Positions 46,801 to 50,896 are shown, counted from the stretch's first letter. The stretch is 64,000 nucleotides of DNA from Nectonema munidae (GCA_030549495.1 JAUIRK010000893.1:372001-436000); one strand, 5' to 3'. Numbers and translations are program-made. Notes: a model not told the origin generated them from the letters alone.

Positions 46801-47476
46801 AATATAGAGTCAAATACCACTCAAGGAAACCATCAAAACTCCTTTTTATGGGCCGGTGATCATTTAAGCAAGGTGTATCAGCCTTGATCAGGAGGAATTG
46901 AGAGTTGAGGATTCAAGGCAAGCTTGACCGTATCTCGATGATATATTTTGAAAAATTTTCGCGTTTATTTATAGCTGGCAAACAAGACTTTATGGATATT
47001 AACCTAGCATTGCTGTCAAAAGGCCACGACTATTGGTGGAAAATTGAAGAAGTAATTGACGATACGAATGGCCACCCAACAAACGAAACGCAGTCTTTTC
47101 TGGAGTTATATGCTTTCTCAGATTTGCTTTTTCCTGAAACTTTTTCGTATATCGTTTCATATGGGTAAAATAGTTTTTCTTTGAATTCAACCTTTTTCCT
47201 CTTATGCGGTCATATTTTTTTAGAATCATTGGTCTTTATACTTCAGCAGTGGTTTTAATTGGAAGCATGATTCGCGGAATATTTTCTGATGCGTATACAC
47301 GCATAATGTTCGATGAACTTCCAAATGTTGACCGAATTTTACAACTGTGCCTGGATATCTATCTAGTTAGAGAGTCTGGCGAATTTTTGCTAGAGGAAGA
47401 ACTCTTTTCAAAACTAATATACCTTTATAGGTCTCCAGAAACATTATTGAAATGGACTCGAGAAAAATTTGATTGA
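1246..47476 (+). CDS. Piezo: Piezo mechanosensitive ion channel, whole gene (about 42 exons)
   Basis: Piezo is a trimeric plasma-membrane cation channel opened by membrane tension. Exons placed by similarity and splice phase: 1246-1318, 4650-4823 (both tentative), 7139-7427, 9185-9469, 9810-9960, 12518-12697, 12750-13010, 14525-14681, 16750-16925, 16979-17127, 20640-about 20817, 23650-23802, 23862-24035, 24093-24182, 24233-24427, 24490-24784, 27478-27643, 27700-27943, 29105-29207, 31512-31674, 31741-31904, 31960-32078, 32137-32262, 32323-32401, 32452-32609, 32664-32719, 33282-33335, 33395-33662, 33726-33902, 33958-34012, 34114-34164, 38469-38700, 38937-39183, 39243-39388, 42433-42580 or 42724-42871, 42957-43142, 43201-43290, 43348-43517, 44815-44943, 45030-45109, 46975-47164, 47224-47476. 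These sum to about 2,280 codons, somewhat short of the roughly 2,500 of mammalian Piezo1. Apart from the exon 11/12 junction and the exon 2 donor, all phases agree. Identification is near certain; individual borders are predictions. Confidence 0.95.
2410..2935 (-). mobile_element. LINE fragment (RTE-like reverse transcriptase C-terminus)
   Basis: The minus strand encodes KKMQEKRLKWFDHYLRR and GKRRRQRPNMRWKNFI, the region after the reverse transcriptase domain in RTE/CR1-like LINEs (typical form RLKWYGHVMRR ... GKRRRGRPKxRW). Another frame continues upstream (RGTAKV-type residues), so there is at least one frameshift. Truncated at both ends and inactive. Lies in the first Piezo intron, opposite in strand to the host gene. 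Confidence 0.75.
3149..4199. mobile_element. Non-autonomous hAT element inside the LINE
   Basis: The ends are TAGGGATGTACTGGATA on the left and, inverted, TAGGGATGTACCGGATA on the right, with further subterminal CCGGATATCC words. It is flanked by 8-base target copies GAAGAAAG (3141-3148) and GAAGAAGG (4200-4207), as expected for hAT. The interior is AT-rich and non-coding, and contains a SINE at 3666-3871. Confidence 0.85.
3666..3871 (+). mobile_element. SINE family A, copy 1 (tRNA-derived)
   Basis: Begins GAGCCTCAATG, carries a (GA)n tract (about 3684-3708), a tRNA-like head with pol III box B GGGTTCGAGTCC, and a tail ending AAGCAACCAACC. Flanked by AAATTGATA on both sides (3657-3665 and 3872-3880), a perfect target duplication. 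A second copy lies at 55570-55751. It is nested inside the hAT element, so it is the youngest of the three insertions here. Confidence 0.85.
4824..7138. other. Piezo intron with hAT MITE, otherwise unremarkable
   Basis: AT-rich intronic DNA. Apart from the MITE at 6424-6695 I see no coding exon, RNA gene or intact element. The end of exon 2 is not firmly placed, so the left border is approximate. Confidence 0.5.
6424..6695. mobile_element. Short hAT-type MITE
   Basis: Ends CAGTGCTTCTCAATCTTTTT and, inverted on the right, ...AAGGTTTGAGAAGCAC, the CAG-TGCTTCTCAA terminus of many hAT elements. Inside are GGCGCA/GCGCACC words typical of hAT subterminal repeats. Flanking TATAAAG on both sides fits a decayed 8-base target duplication. 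Non-coding, about 270 bp. Confidence 0.7.
7139..9960 (+). CDS. Piezo: Piezo exons 3-5 (N-terminal blade)
   Basis: Exon 3 (7139-7427) contains LRHIGFQRL and IIRLICPDVLTFF, matching the S-RHIG...AIRLVAPD segment after the first helices of vertebrate Piezo1, then a polar tail of about 50 residues. Exon 4 (9185-9469) has AAAGIVLPSLMSAPYFLFF, the conserved GxxxPSLLSxxY helix pair. Exon 5 (9810-9960) continues with LLGIIPI and YWPVFLSPVFLM. Phases agree: exon 3 leaves two bases (AA) completed by T in exon 4; exon 4 leaves CG completed by A; exon 5 ends in phase 0 before GTAAGT. These are the distal transmembrane helical units of the blade that sense membrane tension. Confidence 0.88.
7779..7917. 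mobile_element. TTAA-flanked MITE, subfamily 1, copy 1 (piggyBac type)
   Basis: A 131-bp element between TTAA copies (7779-7782, 7914-7917). Inverted ends CCCATTTACGACCAA and TTGGCCTTAAATGGG. A subterminal hairpin GTTCC-TATTTT-GGAAC follows the left end. Near-identical copies at 27039-27176 and 49207-49344. Confidence 0.9.
8369..8472. repeat. 52-base direct tandem duplication
   Basis: Two adjacent copies of a 52-base unit starting ACTATGAACCAA at 8369 and 8421, each containing GTAGATGGAATCTCTATAAT. They differ at a few positions. Probably a simple replication-slippage duplication within the intron. Confidence 0.85.
9961..12517. other. Piezo intron 5, no recognised exon
   Basis: A 2.6-kb AT-rich intron. 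Around 10497 CAGTAGATCCTTTATAACG resembles one end of a Tc1/pogo-type transposon, but no partner end is visible. The stretch 10180-10480 is purine-rich with ACAAGAAAATAACATTTCGACC-like wording reminiscent of a retroelement edge, which I could not classify. No coding exon seen. Confidence 0.4.
12518..14681 (+). CDS. Piezo: Piezo exons 6-8 (blade)
   Basis: Exon 6 (12518-12697), a 52-base intron, exon 7 (12750-13010) and exon 8 (14525-14681). Across the short intron the protein reads ...LILMM|VWAISYHSWLTFV, matching the highly conserved (W)SITYHSWLTFV of Piezo1. Exon 7 goes on to YPCIQLMFQ, and exon 8 opens with VVFTSFFWLTLHQF, the counterpart of the LYTLTFWLLLRQF helix, followed by a basic cytosolic linker (RRSKGRDLK). 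Exons 6 and 7 are exact codon multiples in phase 0; exon 8 leaves one base (C) that pairs with AA at the start of exon 9. Exon 8 ends at a GTAGTG donor, which is inferred from phase. Confidence 0.9.
13011..14524. other. Piezo intron 7
   Basis: Non-coding. Contains a poly-C run followed by (CA)n around 13852-13876 and CAGTGTTTCCCTAC near 13793, which looks like one end of a hAT element; no matching right end found. Confidence 0.4.
14682..16749. other. Piezo intron 8, no recognised feature
   Basis: A 2-kb AT-rich stretch. A hAT-like terminus (GTGTGCACCCCTG, about 15170-15182) is the only element trace. The less AT-rich block 15990-16420 looks like decayed retroelement sequence on the minus strand, but no motif could be named. 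Confidence 0.35.
16750..20817 (+). CDS. Piezo: Piezo exons 9-11 (blade)
   Basis: Exon 9 (16750-16925) encodes VKYWILVCAAFLL. After a 53-base intron, exon 10 (16979-17127) encodes LTYTFQFEKFDDYWKHITGF, a close match to the invariant YTFQF...YW-x-x-TGF of Piezo. Exon 11 starts at 20640 with DVGLEKYGKATLF and VKLVVPTAF, then QVHYFNTPFL, matching the LQLHYFHRPF helix end. The exon 11 donor is not clear: candidates are ATC|GTTTCT at 20818 (phase 0, compatible with the next exon at 23650) or an earlier one at 20785. The tail after this helix is polar and variable in all Piezos, so similarity does not help. The 3.5-kb intron before exon 11 holds only degraded repeats. Confidence 0.85.
17128..20639. 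other. Piezo intron 10 with decayed repeats
   Basis: A 3.5-kb intron. A Tc1-like terminus CAGTGCGATGCAAAAGTTTT starts near 18214 without a visible partner. The minus-strand block 18950-19720 resembles a LINE ORF1 (listed separately). No Piezo exon is missing here, as exons 10 and 11 join in phase and in sequence. Confidence 0.45.
18950..19720 (-). pseudogene. Possible LINE ORF1 remnant with PHD-like finger
   Basis: On the minus strand near 19700 the residues C-x2-C...DQC-x4-C, continued in another frame by C-MRWFC-KVC, form a broken PHD-type zinc finger, followed by an acidic helical run (DEELSKLYVKIDAIKK). This order is common in ORF1 of CR1-like LINEs. Several stops and frameshifts interrupt it. 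The assignment rests on one motif and is uncertain. Confidence 0.3.
21034..23601 (+). mobile_element. hAT transposon fossil with GTF2IRD2/ZBED-type transposase
   Basis: The left end CAGGAGTGGGGAACCTGCGGCC is the typical terminus of hAT elements of this group; the right end, inverted, reads CAGGGTTACCC. Between 21928 and about 23510 the plus strand encodes pieces of a transposase: KEENRIFNKEWELQYF, CKMSCLLCDTIV (zinc finger), then VALDESTDF (catalytic Asp region), LPYHSKVRWLSQGKVL and LKLDFQPHLVDVSEASEE-like C-terminal residues. At least four frame breaks separate the pieces, so it is dead. No clear 8-base target copies remain. Inserted in Piezo intron 11 about 50 bases upstream of exon 12. 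Confidence 0.85.
21259..21678. mobile_element. piggyBac-like non-autonomous element nested in the hAT fossil
   Basis: The left end, after TTAA (21255-21258), is CCGGTTTTCTCCC; the right end, inverted, is CCAGGTTTTCTTT. An 18-base perfect palindrome TGTCCTCATATGAGGACA occurs once near each end (21274-21291 and 21611-21628). The AT-rich core does not code. The right target site is degraded (TAAA). It sits between the hAT left end and the hAT coding part. Confidence 0.6.
23650..24784 (+). CDS. Piezo: Piezo exons 12-16 (compact cluster in the blade)
   Basis: Five exons separated by introns of 59, 57, 50 and 62 bases: 23650-23802, 23862-24035, 24093-24182, 24233-24427, 24490-24784. Landmarks are WKLVEIHIFKIVALI (Piezo1 LLELHVFKLVALY), LISCLAAIWTGTLIIFKMSY (SCLSTVWTCVIIVCKMLY), FKYLVNFCFYKFGIE (LKYFINFFFYKFGLE) and YLMCIGIPKYFCYNYPW. 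The intron at 24183-24232 begins with GC instead of GT. Exon 12 may start at 23645 or 23650 because two AGs lie five bases apart; 23650 gives phase 0. Exon 16 leaves one G before GTAAGA. A hAT transposon fossil ends only about 50 bases upstream of exon 12. Confidence 0.93.
24183..24232 (+). other. Piezo: GC-AG intron in Piezo
   Basis: The 50-base intron between exons 14 and 15 starts with GCAATT after CTAAAG and ends TGCTTTAG. With the GC donor, exon 14 is exactly 30 codons (ending IADYLK) and joins TYLALLILLCFEK in phase 0. That matches NHLQVLLLLVFEA of Piezo1. No GT donor at the right place or phase is available. Confidence 0.75.
25985..26180. repeat. Unclassified interspersed repeat, copy 1
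   Basis: About 190 bases align by eye with 36240-36430. Shared words are TTTGATATCAAAAA versus TTGGATATCAAAAA, GGAAGTCACTAAAAT in both, and ATTGTATTGCAGAAAATGG versus ATTGTATGGTAGAGAATGG, followed by a shared CATTTTTTATTCTG-type stretch. No open frame or terminal repeats identified. Confidence 0.65.
27039..27176. mobile_element. TTAA-flanked MITE, subfamily 1, copy 2 (piggyBac type)
   Basis: A 130-bp element between TTAA copies, inverted ends CCCATTTACGGCCAA and TTGGCCTTAAATGGG. Differs from the copies at 7779 and 49207 at only a handful of positions, so it moved recently. Confidence 0.9.
27478..29207 (+). CDS. Piezo: Piezo exons 17-19 (proximal blade)
   Basis: Exon 17 (27478-27643) encodes VDFFVFLFAVCQ, a charged linker and NPLPDFITYT, matching PVPNFIHCRSYLD of Piezo1. 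Exon 18 (27700-27943) follows after 56 bases with LITGNTRVSLFGLGYLLF, nearly the same as VTGATRISIFGLGYLL. Exon 19 (29105-29207) has MKSLQNSFCWLVQLFS, matching the MQTGFCWVIQLFS helix. Phases: 17 leaves CA, completed to His by C in exon 18; 18 ends in phase 0 at CAA|GTAAGG; 19 leaves one G. The region between exons 18 and 19 holds no coding sequence that I recognise. Confidence 0.93.
27944..29104. other. Piezo intron 18
   Basis: Non-coding intron. The block 28085-28800 is less AT-rich than its surroundings and looks like decayed repeat sequence, but no motif or terminal structure allowed a name. Confidence 0.4.
29400..31000 (+). mobile_element. RTE-like LINE remnant, endonuclease end to 3' end
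   Basis: In plus-strand frames, in order: LALINTFFEKNRSRLITY (end of the endonuclease), CKISKGESFASEHKLMV, then the linker and start of the reverse transcriptase (FNEEN, EVEQSLKKIKNRKAIAPEKIP; family form EV-x-x-ALKKMK-x-x-KA-GPD-x-IP), and near the 3' end SKVYKKVVQPVM, MMLRWMW and RSYGHV. The polymerase core is missing, and many stops and frameshifts are present. It is in sense orientation in Piezo intron 19. Confidence 0.8.
31512..32719 (+). CDS. Piezo: Piezo exons 20-26 (beam and clasp)
   Basis: Seven exons with introns of 50-66 bases: 31512-31674, 31741-31904, 31960-32078, 32137-32262, 32323-32401, 32452-32609, 32664-32719. Exon 20 carries FDEAGIKWDGICFAFLLIQ (Piezo1 VEEAGIIWDSVCFFFLLLQ). 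Exon 21 is a long lysine/glutamate-rich helix (LQEKQEKNVMKKIKKKMEH), the beam that links blade to pore. Exon 22 has the GDI-x-MF acidic stretch that follows it (Piezo1 GDYFLFESDSEEE). Exons 23-24 are polar. Exon 25 carries FIRGVLESFIFF-x-x-x-ISRDF, matching the clasp-region QALVDELTRWLQEF segment. All successive phases fit. The long disordered insertions of mammalian Piezo in this region are much reduced, which explains part of the shorter protein. Confidence 0.9.
33282..34164 (+). CDS. Piezo: Piezo exons 27-31 (clasp to last blade unit)
   Basis: Exons 33282-33335, 33395-33662, 33726-33902, 33958-34012 and 34114-34164. Exon 28 reads KSELICYLIIILTQMHSAS and SQPRPSKTFWIAMI, matching HSELLCYFIIILNHMVTAS and IPRPSKRFWMTAI of Piezo1. 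Exon 29 reads YPPRILGIE and LMLFFHRSIL, matching FPPRILGLE and LMALFFHRSQLL. Exons 30-31 are a polar linker (LGLWKDYNK, then acidic). The exon 27 donor TCTTG|GTAGGT leaves TG, completed to Cys by exon 28. The exon 31 donor at 34165 (AAAA|GTTATT) is weak and was chosen because its single leftover base fits exon 32, 4.3 kb downstream. Confidence 0.88.
34450..34735. repeat. Foldback repeat of iterated TTCATCG words, copy 1
   Basis: The left arm (34452-34567) is built of words such as AATTTCATCG, AATTTCATTG and AAATTCATCG every 14-18 bases and ends AGTAATTACATCG. The right arm (about 34630-34735) is its approximate reverse complement, with GATGTATTGCATCACGG and TTTACTATACGATGAG. Long imperfect inverted arms of this kind suggest a foldback DNA element. 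The left arm recurs at 59728-59833. Confidence 0.65.
36240..36430. repeat. Unclassified interspersed repeat, copy 2
   Basis: Partner of 25985-26180, in the same orientation, with similarity by eye of about 70-75 percent over 190 bases. Contains GGAAGTCACTAAAAT and ATTGTATGGTAGAGAATGG. Class unknown. Confidence 0.65.
37112..37250 (+). mobile_element. SINE family C (tRNA-derived)
   Basis: A tRNA-like head with pol III box A TGGCCTAGTGG and box B GGTTCGAAGCC about 40 bases apart, followed by an unrelated body and the 3' phrase GGATGCGATATCAACAACTA with an A-rich tail. Only one copy in this window. A true tRNA gene is excluded because no clover-leaf closes. Confidence 0.75.
37380..38180 (+). mobile_element. 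LINE reverse transcriptase fragment
   Basis: In 37385-37588: VQVGFVLGKRTNYDIFVCRP and FAFIDLKNAFDSVSR, matching the QxGF-x-x-GR-x-T-x-D-x-IF and (F)IDLxKAFDxV motifs of RTE/CR1-like polymerases. Further frames give LLYESGYTYIKI, DEFKIKARLHQGSILSP and, near 37925, residues of the LINE C-terminal zinc finger. Frameshifted and truncated; the YADD box is not intact. Ends close to a (TAT)n tract at 38203. Confidence 0.82.
38469..39388 (+). CDS. Piezo: Piezo exons 32-34 (outer pore-proximal helices)
   Basis: Exon 32 (38469-38700) contains FRRFFKNLLYPEYFLKRDVY and YMFLFNFAAFLVVVFG, matching RRFFHDILHTKYRAATDVYALMF and the following membrane helix. Exon 33 (38937-39183) has MLIAQFALIIIDRALFLRK and HCWMFFILPYITE, very close to LIQFSTMVVDRALYLRK and HLWMFFILPAVTE. 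Exon 34 (39243-39388) has LWYFCEACYLLIAAFQI and YPTRILGNFLTKRYN, which is almost identical in all Piezos. Exon 34 ends in GG, and the next base, T in exon 35a or C in exon 35b, completes a glycine in either case. Confidence 0.95.
39558..40386. mobile_element. Non-autonomous hAT element with internal hairpin repeats
   Basis: Starts CAGGGGCGAAGCGT and ends ACGCTTCGCCACTG, giving inverted ends CAG-x-GGCGAAGCGT. Flanked by 8-base target copies GTTTATTC (39550-39557) and GTTTACTC (40387-40394). The 829-bp interior repeats GCAAGCAAT ... TTGCTTTC words about six times and does not code. The clear ends suggest fairly recent insertion into Piezo intron 34. Confidence 0.88.
41089..41245. mobile_element. 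157-bp hAT MITE
   Basis: Ends CAGAGGTGCGCA and, inverted, CAGGGGCGCACA. Flanking 8-base target copies are ATTGTATT (41081-41088) and ATTATATT (41246-41253). Interior AT-rich, non-coding. Confidence 0.85.
42433..42580 (+). CDS. Piezo: Piezo alternative anchor exon 35a
   Basis: This 148-base exon is bounded by AACCTAG and the strong donor GTAAGT. It begins with one base (T) that completes Gly with the GG of exon 34, then 49 codons: FWLTPFLWEIREMVDW, TFTDSCLSISDW and LKCLRRYDY. It keeps the Piezo signature PF-x2-E-x6-W in the anchor domain that ties the outer helices to the pore. It differs from the usual DW-x-WTDTT sequence (here DWTFTDS) and is the more divergent of the two copies. It ends in phase 0 and reads on to NYPTPRG in the common exon at 42957. 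A 142-base intron separates it from exon 35b, and 21 of 49 residues match that copy. Use as an alternative exon is inferred. Confidence 0.88.
42724..42871 (+). CDS. Piezo: Piezo alternative anchor exon 35b (canonical-like)
   Basis: This is the second copy of the anchor exon, also 148 bases, preceded by TTACTTTCCTAG and followed by GTATTT. It starts with one base (C) that completes Gly with exon 34 and encodes FMMTPFLWELRSIMDW, MWTDTTLTFFYW and LKCLRVYEK. It is closer to vertebrate Piezo1 (PFLVELRAVMDWVWTDTTL) than exon 35a. The glutamate of PF-x2-E corresponds to mouse Piezo1 E2133, a residue known to affect pore properties. Because 148 is not a multiple of three, using both copies reads into a TGA near the end of 35b, and using neither shifts the frame. 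Exactly one copy can be used. The donor is weaker than that of 35a. Confidence 0.9.
42957..47164 (+). CDS. Piezo: Piezo exons 36-41 (outer helix end and extracellular cap)
   Basis: Exon 36 (42957-43142) encodes NYPTPRG, the outer pore helix LMGGGMLAGLIFIIWFPLV and the start of the cap (VQISIGGYQ; Piezo1 VTLKLGGYE). Exons 37 (43201-43290), 38 (43348-43517), 39 (44815-44943), 40 (45030-45109) and 41 (46975-47164) form the cap, with PLFKMSARN, NYKPEDVLK, ELWTISPPN, HIFPKYVRVP, HDYWWKIEE and FPETFSYIVSYG. These match PLFTMSAQQ, QYSPEDIVT, ALWRISPPS, NLFPKYIRAP, LEWWVIEL and the residues before the pore helix. Phases fit throughout. The exon 39 donor CGT|GTAAAT was chosen over the overlapping GCC|GTGTAA by phase. 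Exon 41 is preceded by a 1.9-kb intron that holds a LINE tail. Confidence 0.93.
43518..44814. other. Piezo intron 38, nothing recognised
   Basis: A 1.3-kb AT-rich intron without repeats or exons that I could name. Confidence 0.5.
45730..46020 (-). mobile_element. LINE 3' end (RTE-like), minus strand
   Basis: The minus strand of 45818-46009 encodes NRKVKGRPKIIWTENIKK and LKRQALLEAQNQA, the C-terminal tail of an RTE-like LINE. It is followed by CCCAGCTCACCCCAGCAAGC, the phrase ACGGCCGTTAAATGATGATA and a (ATG)n-type tail, typical of RTE 3' ends. 5'-truncated. Lies in Piezo intron 40. Confidence 0.75.
47224..47476 (+). CDS. Piezo: Piezo exon 42 (inner pore helix, C-terminal domain, stop)
   Basis: The last exon encodes the inner pore helix IIGLYTSAVVLIG and the cytosolic C-terminal domain that constricts the pore: IMFDELPNVDRILQLC, DIYLVRESGEF, LIYLYRSPETLLKWTRE and the stop codon. 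These match GIMGLYVSIVLVIG, IMFEELPCVDRILKLC, DIFLVRET and LIFLYRSPETMIKWTRE of Piezo1 almost residue for residue. The acceptor is TTTTTTTAG, and its first base completes Gly with the GG of exon 41. The stop lies four residues after KWTRE, as in vertebrate Piezo1. Confidence 0.97.
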
Positions 47477-48049
47477 AACGAAACACACAGCTCTCTCTGT
47501 ATCCACATTGCAATCCATTTTATTTGAAACGTTGTCTATACCCATTAAGAATATATTTATCTTAATTTTTATTGAGTCTTTATATGCGGATTTAATTTTA
47601 GTGCTGGTGTGTGTAAGCAATCATTGTGCATGCATACGCATTTTCATGTTTGCTTCTACGCAGATGCAGTCATAATGTTTTAATTAAACCACTATTTTTA
47701 ATTAATTTTTATTGTAATTAGCGATGAAAAAGCTGATATTTCATATGCATACTTACATATATATTCGTTTTTTATCGATTAAAATTTATTTATACTTGTG
47801 TTTGTGATACTACTACTCGTGAAAGAAAGTAATTGTGAAAACAAAATGGCTCGTTTTTACCTCCCTTTGTAATATCTATCAAGATATATCATTCTGTTAG
47901 AGCTAAGCTTAGTACTTCAAACCATGACAATTATGGTTATTATTATCCAAAATGTAAACTCTTTTTGGCATAAAATAGTTTTAGGAAAATTTAAATGATA
48001 AATCATTATTATTATTAATCTGTATTGTTAACAAATTAAAAAATTACAA

Positions 48050-48190
48050 GGGGCGTGAGTAGGTTGGTTAGATACTAAGTTTCGATAACTCAAGGTCTTG
48101 GGTTCGATCCCGCATCAAGCCTACTTTCTTCATAGTTCAATACAAGTGGCGCAATTGTGCCTTCTTGATGAAAACACCCCATTGTACCTT
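48050..48190 (+). mobile_element. SINE family B, copy 1 (tRNA-derived)
   Basis: Head GGGGCGTGAGTAGGTTGGTT, box B GGTTCGATCCC, then CATCAAGCCTACTTTC and the body CTTCTTGATGAAAACACCCC. A second, inverted copy lies at 52890-53034 and shares the whole length. Confidence 0.85.
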
Positions 48191-48454
48191 TAGCTTATTA
48201 TAGTTTTTTCTAACTCTTGCTTATACTGGCAGATAACATAAACAAGGATGATGTTTAACATTGAGCTTTTTGACGTTTGCTAGTTGCGTAAGAACTTTTG
48301 TGAGTTGCATCAAGAATAAAGTAACTTTTGAAAACGCATTATTTTTTCAAGTTGATCGGAGTCTAGATTGTTTTGATAGGACGTGTTTTCAATGTTAACT
48401 TGTTTTTCAGGCTTGAGTTACCTCGAAAATTATTTAGCTCTATAAATATTAGCT

Positions 48455-48525
48455 TTTATAAATGCTTTTTAATACAAATCTGCTTTACATTAGATGTCTG
48501 ATTATTCTGGTCAATAACGGGTTAA
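48455..48525. mobile_element. Right half of subfamily 2 TTAA MITE
   Basis: Shares AAATGCTTTTTAATACAAAT and GTCTGATTAT-x-CTGGTC with the complete element at 591-727 and ends at TTAA (48522-48525). The left half is replaced by unrelated sequence. Confidence 0.6.
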
Positions 48526-49206
48526 AGAAGTTCCATTGAAAGCTCTCATTAGGCAACTGCTAAGTGATCACTGATCAGGATACAAGCGAGTGACTTCATG
48601 TCATACCAAATTCAATCAATGAAAGAGTCGTTTAACTTGTTTGTTTAAGTTTTTTTAACTTGCCTTTTTCAGCTACGCCTGTCTACATTTATTATTTGCT
48701 CAATTTATTTTGTTTCTTCCCATTTCAACACTCCACCCCTTCCTTAATCCACCTCTACTCTGTGGGAAACCTTTTTCTTTTCTTATACTAAGTTTGAAGG
48801 GTAAGGTGCGCCAATATTCGCGTGATAGGAAGCGACGTATGATTCTTTAATGGAGCGAATGCGGAATGTAAAAGTTCTATTTTATGCAGAGAGTGCCCTA
48901 TTGGGAAATTGATTTTAAAATATTTGGGGAAATTTTTGTTGAAAATTTATAGTGTTTAGTTTTTTATCTTTTTTAAATTTATACGAATTAAATAGCTATT
49001 ATTGACTTCTTTAAAGAAATGGGCTTTGATAATAATTCTTCGATTAAGACTATATGATTATAAGTACATGTTACAAATTCAAGCATTAGCTATTATCATA
49101 AATACATAATTGCATAATTAAACACATACTGTTCCCATAGGCGTTGACACGTAATCGTAATACATAAATAAGTAAATATAGATATACTTATTATAATGTA
49201 TGCATA

Positions 49207-49344
49207 TTAACCCATTTACGGCCAATGTTCCTATTTTGGAACATAAGTAATTTCATCTTCGTCTGCTTTTTTCAATGACTTTGAATATAAATCGTCTGCT
49301 TTTTTTTAGATATCGTCTGCTTTGCTTGGCCTTAAATGGGTTAA
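49207..49344. mobile_element. TTAA-flanked MITE, subfamily 1, copy 3 (piggyBac type)
   Basis: A 130-bp element between TTAA copies, inverted ends CCCATTTACGGCCAA and TTGGCCTTAAATGGG, only about 130 bases downstream of the CZIB stop codon. May lie in its 3' untranslated region. Confidence 0.9.
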
Positions 49345-49476
49345 AGTAATAAAATTGAGTGTACGTTTTTGTTCGATTTCAATACTCCAGTTTGAATTAT
49401 TGGAGTCTTGGCGAATCGTATTCATCATACGAAAATACTGTAAATTTTATTTAAACTTTAAAGAGAAAATCTTAGC

Positions 49477-49968
49477 TTAAACTCTCTGAAATTTGCTTTC
49501 TAAATCAGTCACACTAACTGAGCATAGTTTATCTTCATCGTAATCAAACCATTCTCCATTTTCAAAAGAAACGCCTGTGAAGTAAGAATCGGATAAACCT
49601 TTGCATACGTAAGTTCCACCTTCAAAATTGAAGGCCACAGGCTCAAGACCACGACATTCAAAGGTTACAACTGCGGTAAACTTATTTTCTGAGCACAACG
49701 ATGCCTCATAGCGGTGAAAGCTTTTATCGAGTATCCCGATGGAATTGACTTTACCACATAACTTGCACTTTATCAGCAAATTGGTCACGCCATGTCCACT
49801 TTTATTTTCCACTGTTTTCGATTTCGTAACACTCTGCCAATTCGCATACTCTTCAAGACAATCTGTGCACTTTAACTTCAAGAGCCATGGAAAATCATCC
49901 CAATCTTCACACGCAAGGTATTCTACATTCTCGGTTCTGGCCTTTATGTAGAGAGCAAATTTTGTCAT
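49477..49968 (-). CDS. CZIB: CXXC zinc-binding protein (C1orf123 / DUF866 family)
   Basis: This single-exon, 163-residue protein matches human CZIB (160 residues), a small cytosolic protein with a zinc site and poorly known function. It begins MTKFALYIKARTENVEYL (human MGKIALQLKATLENITNL). Two zinc pairs are visible: LKCTDC near residue 40 and IKCKLC near residue 80, the latter followed by the conserved NSI-x-I. The family hallmark TFECRGLEP follows (human VEFECRGLEPVDF), then F-x-x-GEWFDYDE near the C-terminus. An in-frame ATG 81 bases upstream would add a hydrophobic stretch not seen in the family. A TTTTATTTTTAG acceptor lies between the two ATGs, so the upstream part is probably intron. 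Transcribed towards the Piezo 3' end (convergent). Confidence 0.93.
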   Translation of the reverse strand: MTKFALYIKARTENVEYLACEDWDDFPWLLKLKCTDCLEEYANWQSVTKSKTVENKSGHGVTNLLIKCKLCGKVNSIGILDKSFHRYEASLCSENKFTAVVTFECRGLEPVAFNFEGGTYVCKGLSDSYFTGVSFENGEWFDYDEDKLCSVSVTDLESKFQRV

Positions 49969-50896
49969 CAATAAAACATATTCACGTATACACCCTAAAA
50001 ATAAAATGGTAGTGCTAATGCAAAAGGAAAATACACGAGTTATACTCATGTAAAAAATGATTAACTTTATATGATCAGAAATAAGATTCGTTAGTCAACC
50101 CATCTGTTGGTATAAGGAAAAAACCCTAAACATTAAAACTCAACGTTTCCACCAAGAAGTTATTAAGGAAACTTGTTTGAAGCAGTATTATCAAGCTACA
50201 AATTCGTTCTATCCAACTTTATATCTAAACAAAGGAGAAGTTGTTTCCGAAACATATTCCAAAATACGTTAGAAAAGAGAGCTATTTATGTGATTCAATA
50301 ATTTTTGTGGTTTGCATTTTCATCCTTTTACCAGTGAATGCAATTAGTATGTTATACATTTTGCCATATTTTTCAAAACTTCTTTGTAAAATTTGCTTCT
50401 TTGAATACTAAAAAGTAAAAATAAACTTTCTACTTGTTTTACTTATTTTATTATCATTCATAAAACAAATTATGTTATTTTTATTTTTAGTTCTATTTTG
50501 TATTTTGAAAGTTTATATGAAAATAATTTAAAATATCAAAAAAGGGTTTTAATAAAAATGACACAAAAACAATATAAACATAACAAAATCCAGATAAAAT
50601 TGCAAAAGGACAAATAGAATTGCAAACAATAATTTTTTGGTTTTTAAAATTATTTGAATATTCATCATTGTACTCAGGGAAGGTTTTAAGCCTATTTGAG
50701 CCATTTTATCAAATAGTTAAGAAAACCAGTTACAGTTACTATTTGAAGCCTGTTCATATTCTAAGAGTTACTTATAGAAAATCAATTTGTTACAACTTTT
50801 TACCATGAAATAAGCTTTTAATCCCACCACAACAGCACAGCTTTTATGAAGTCAAATTACCTTGTTTGTAATTCTGATTGCATCAACCTTCTAGCT

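Larger units (their letters stand above)
47477..49476. other. Piezo-CZIB intergenic region (convergent 3' ends)
   Basis: Both genes end towards this 2-kb stretch. It contains a SINE of family B (48050-48190), the right half of a subfamily 2 MITE (about 48455-48525) and a subfamily 1 MITE (49207-49344). No gene seen. Confidence 0.6.
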
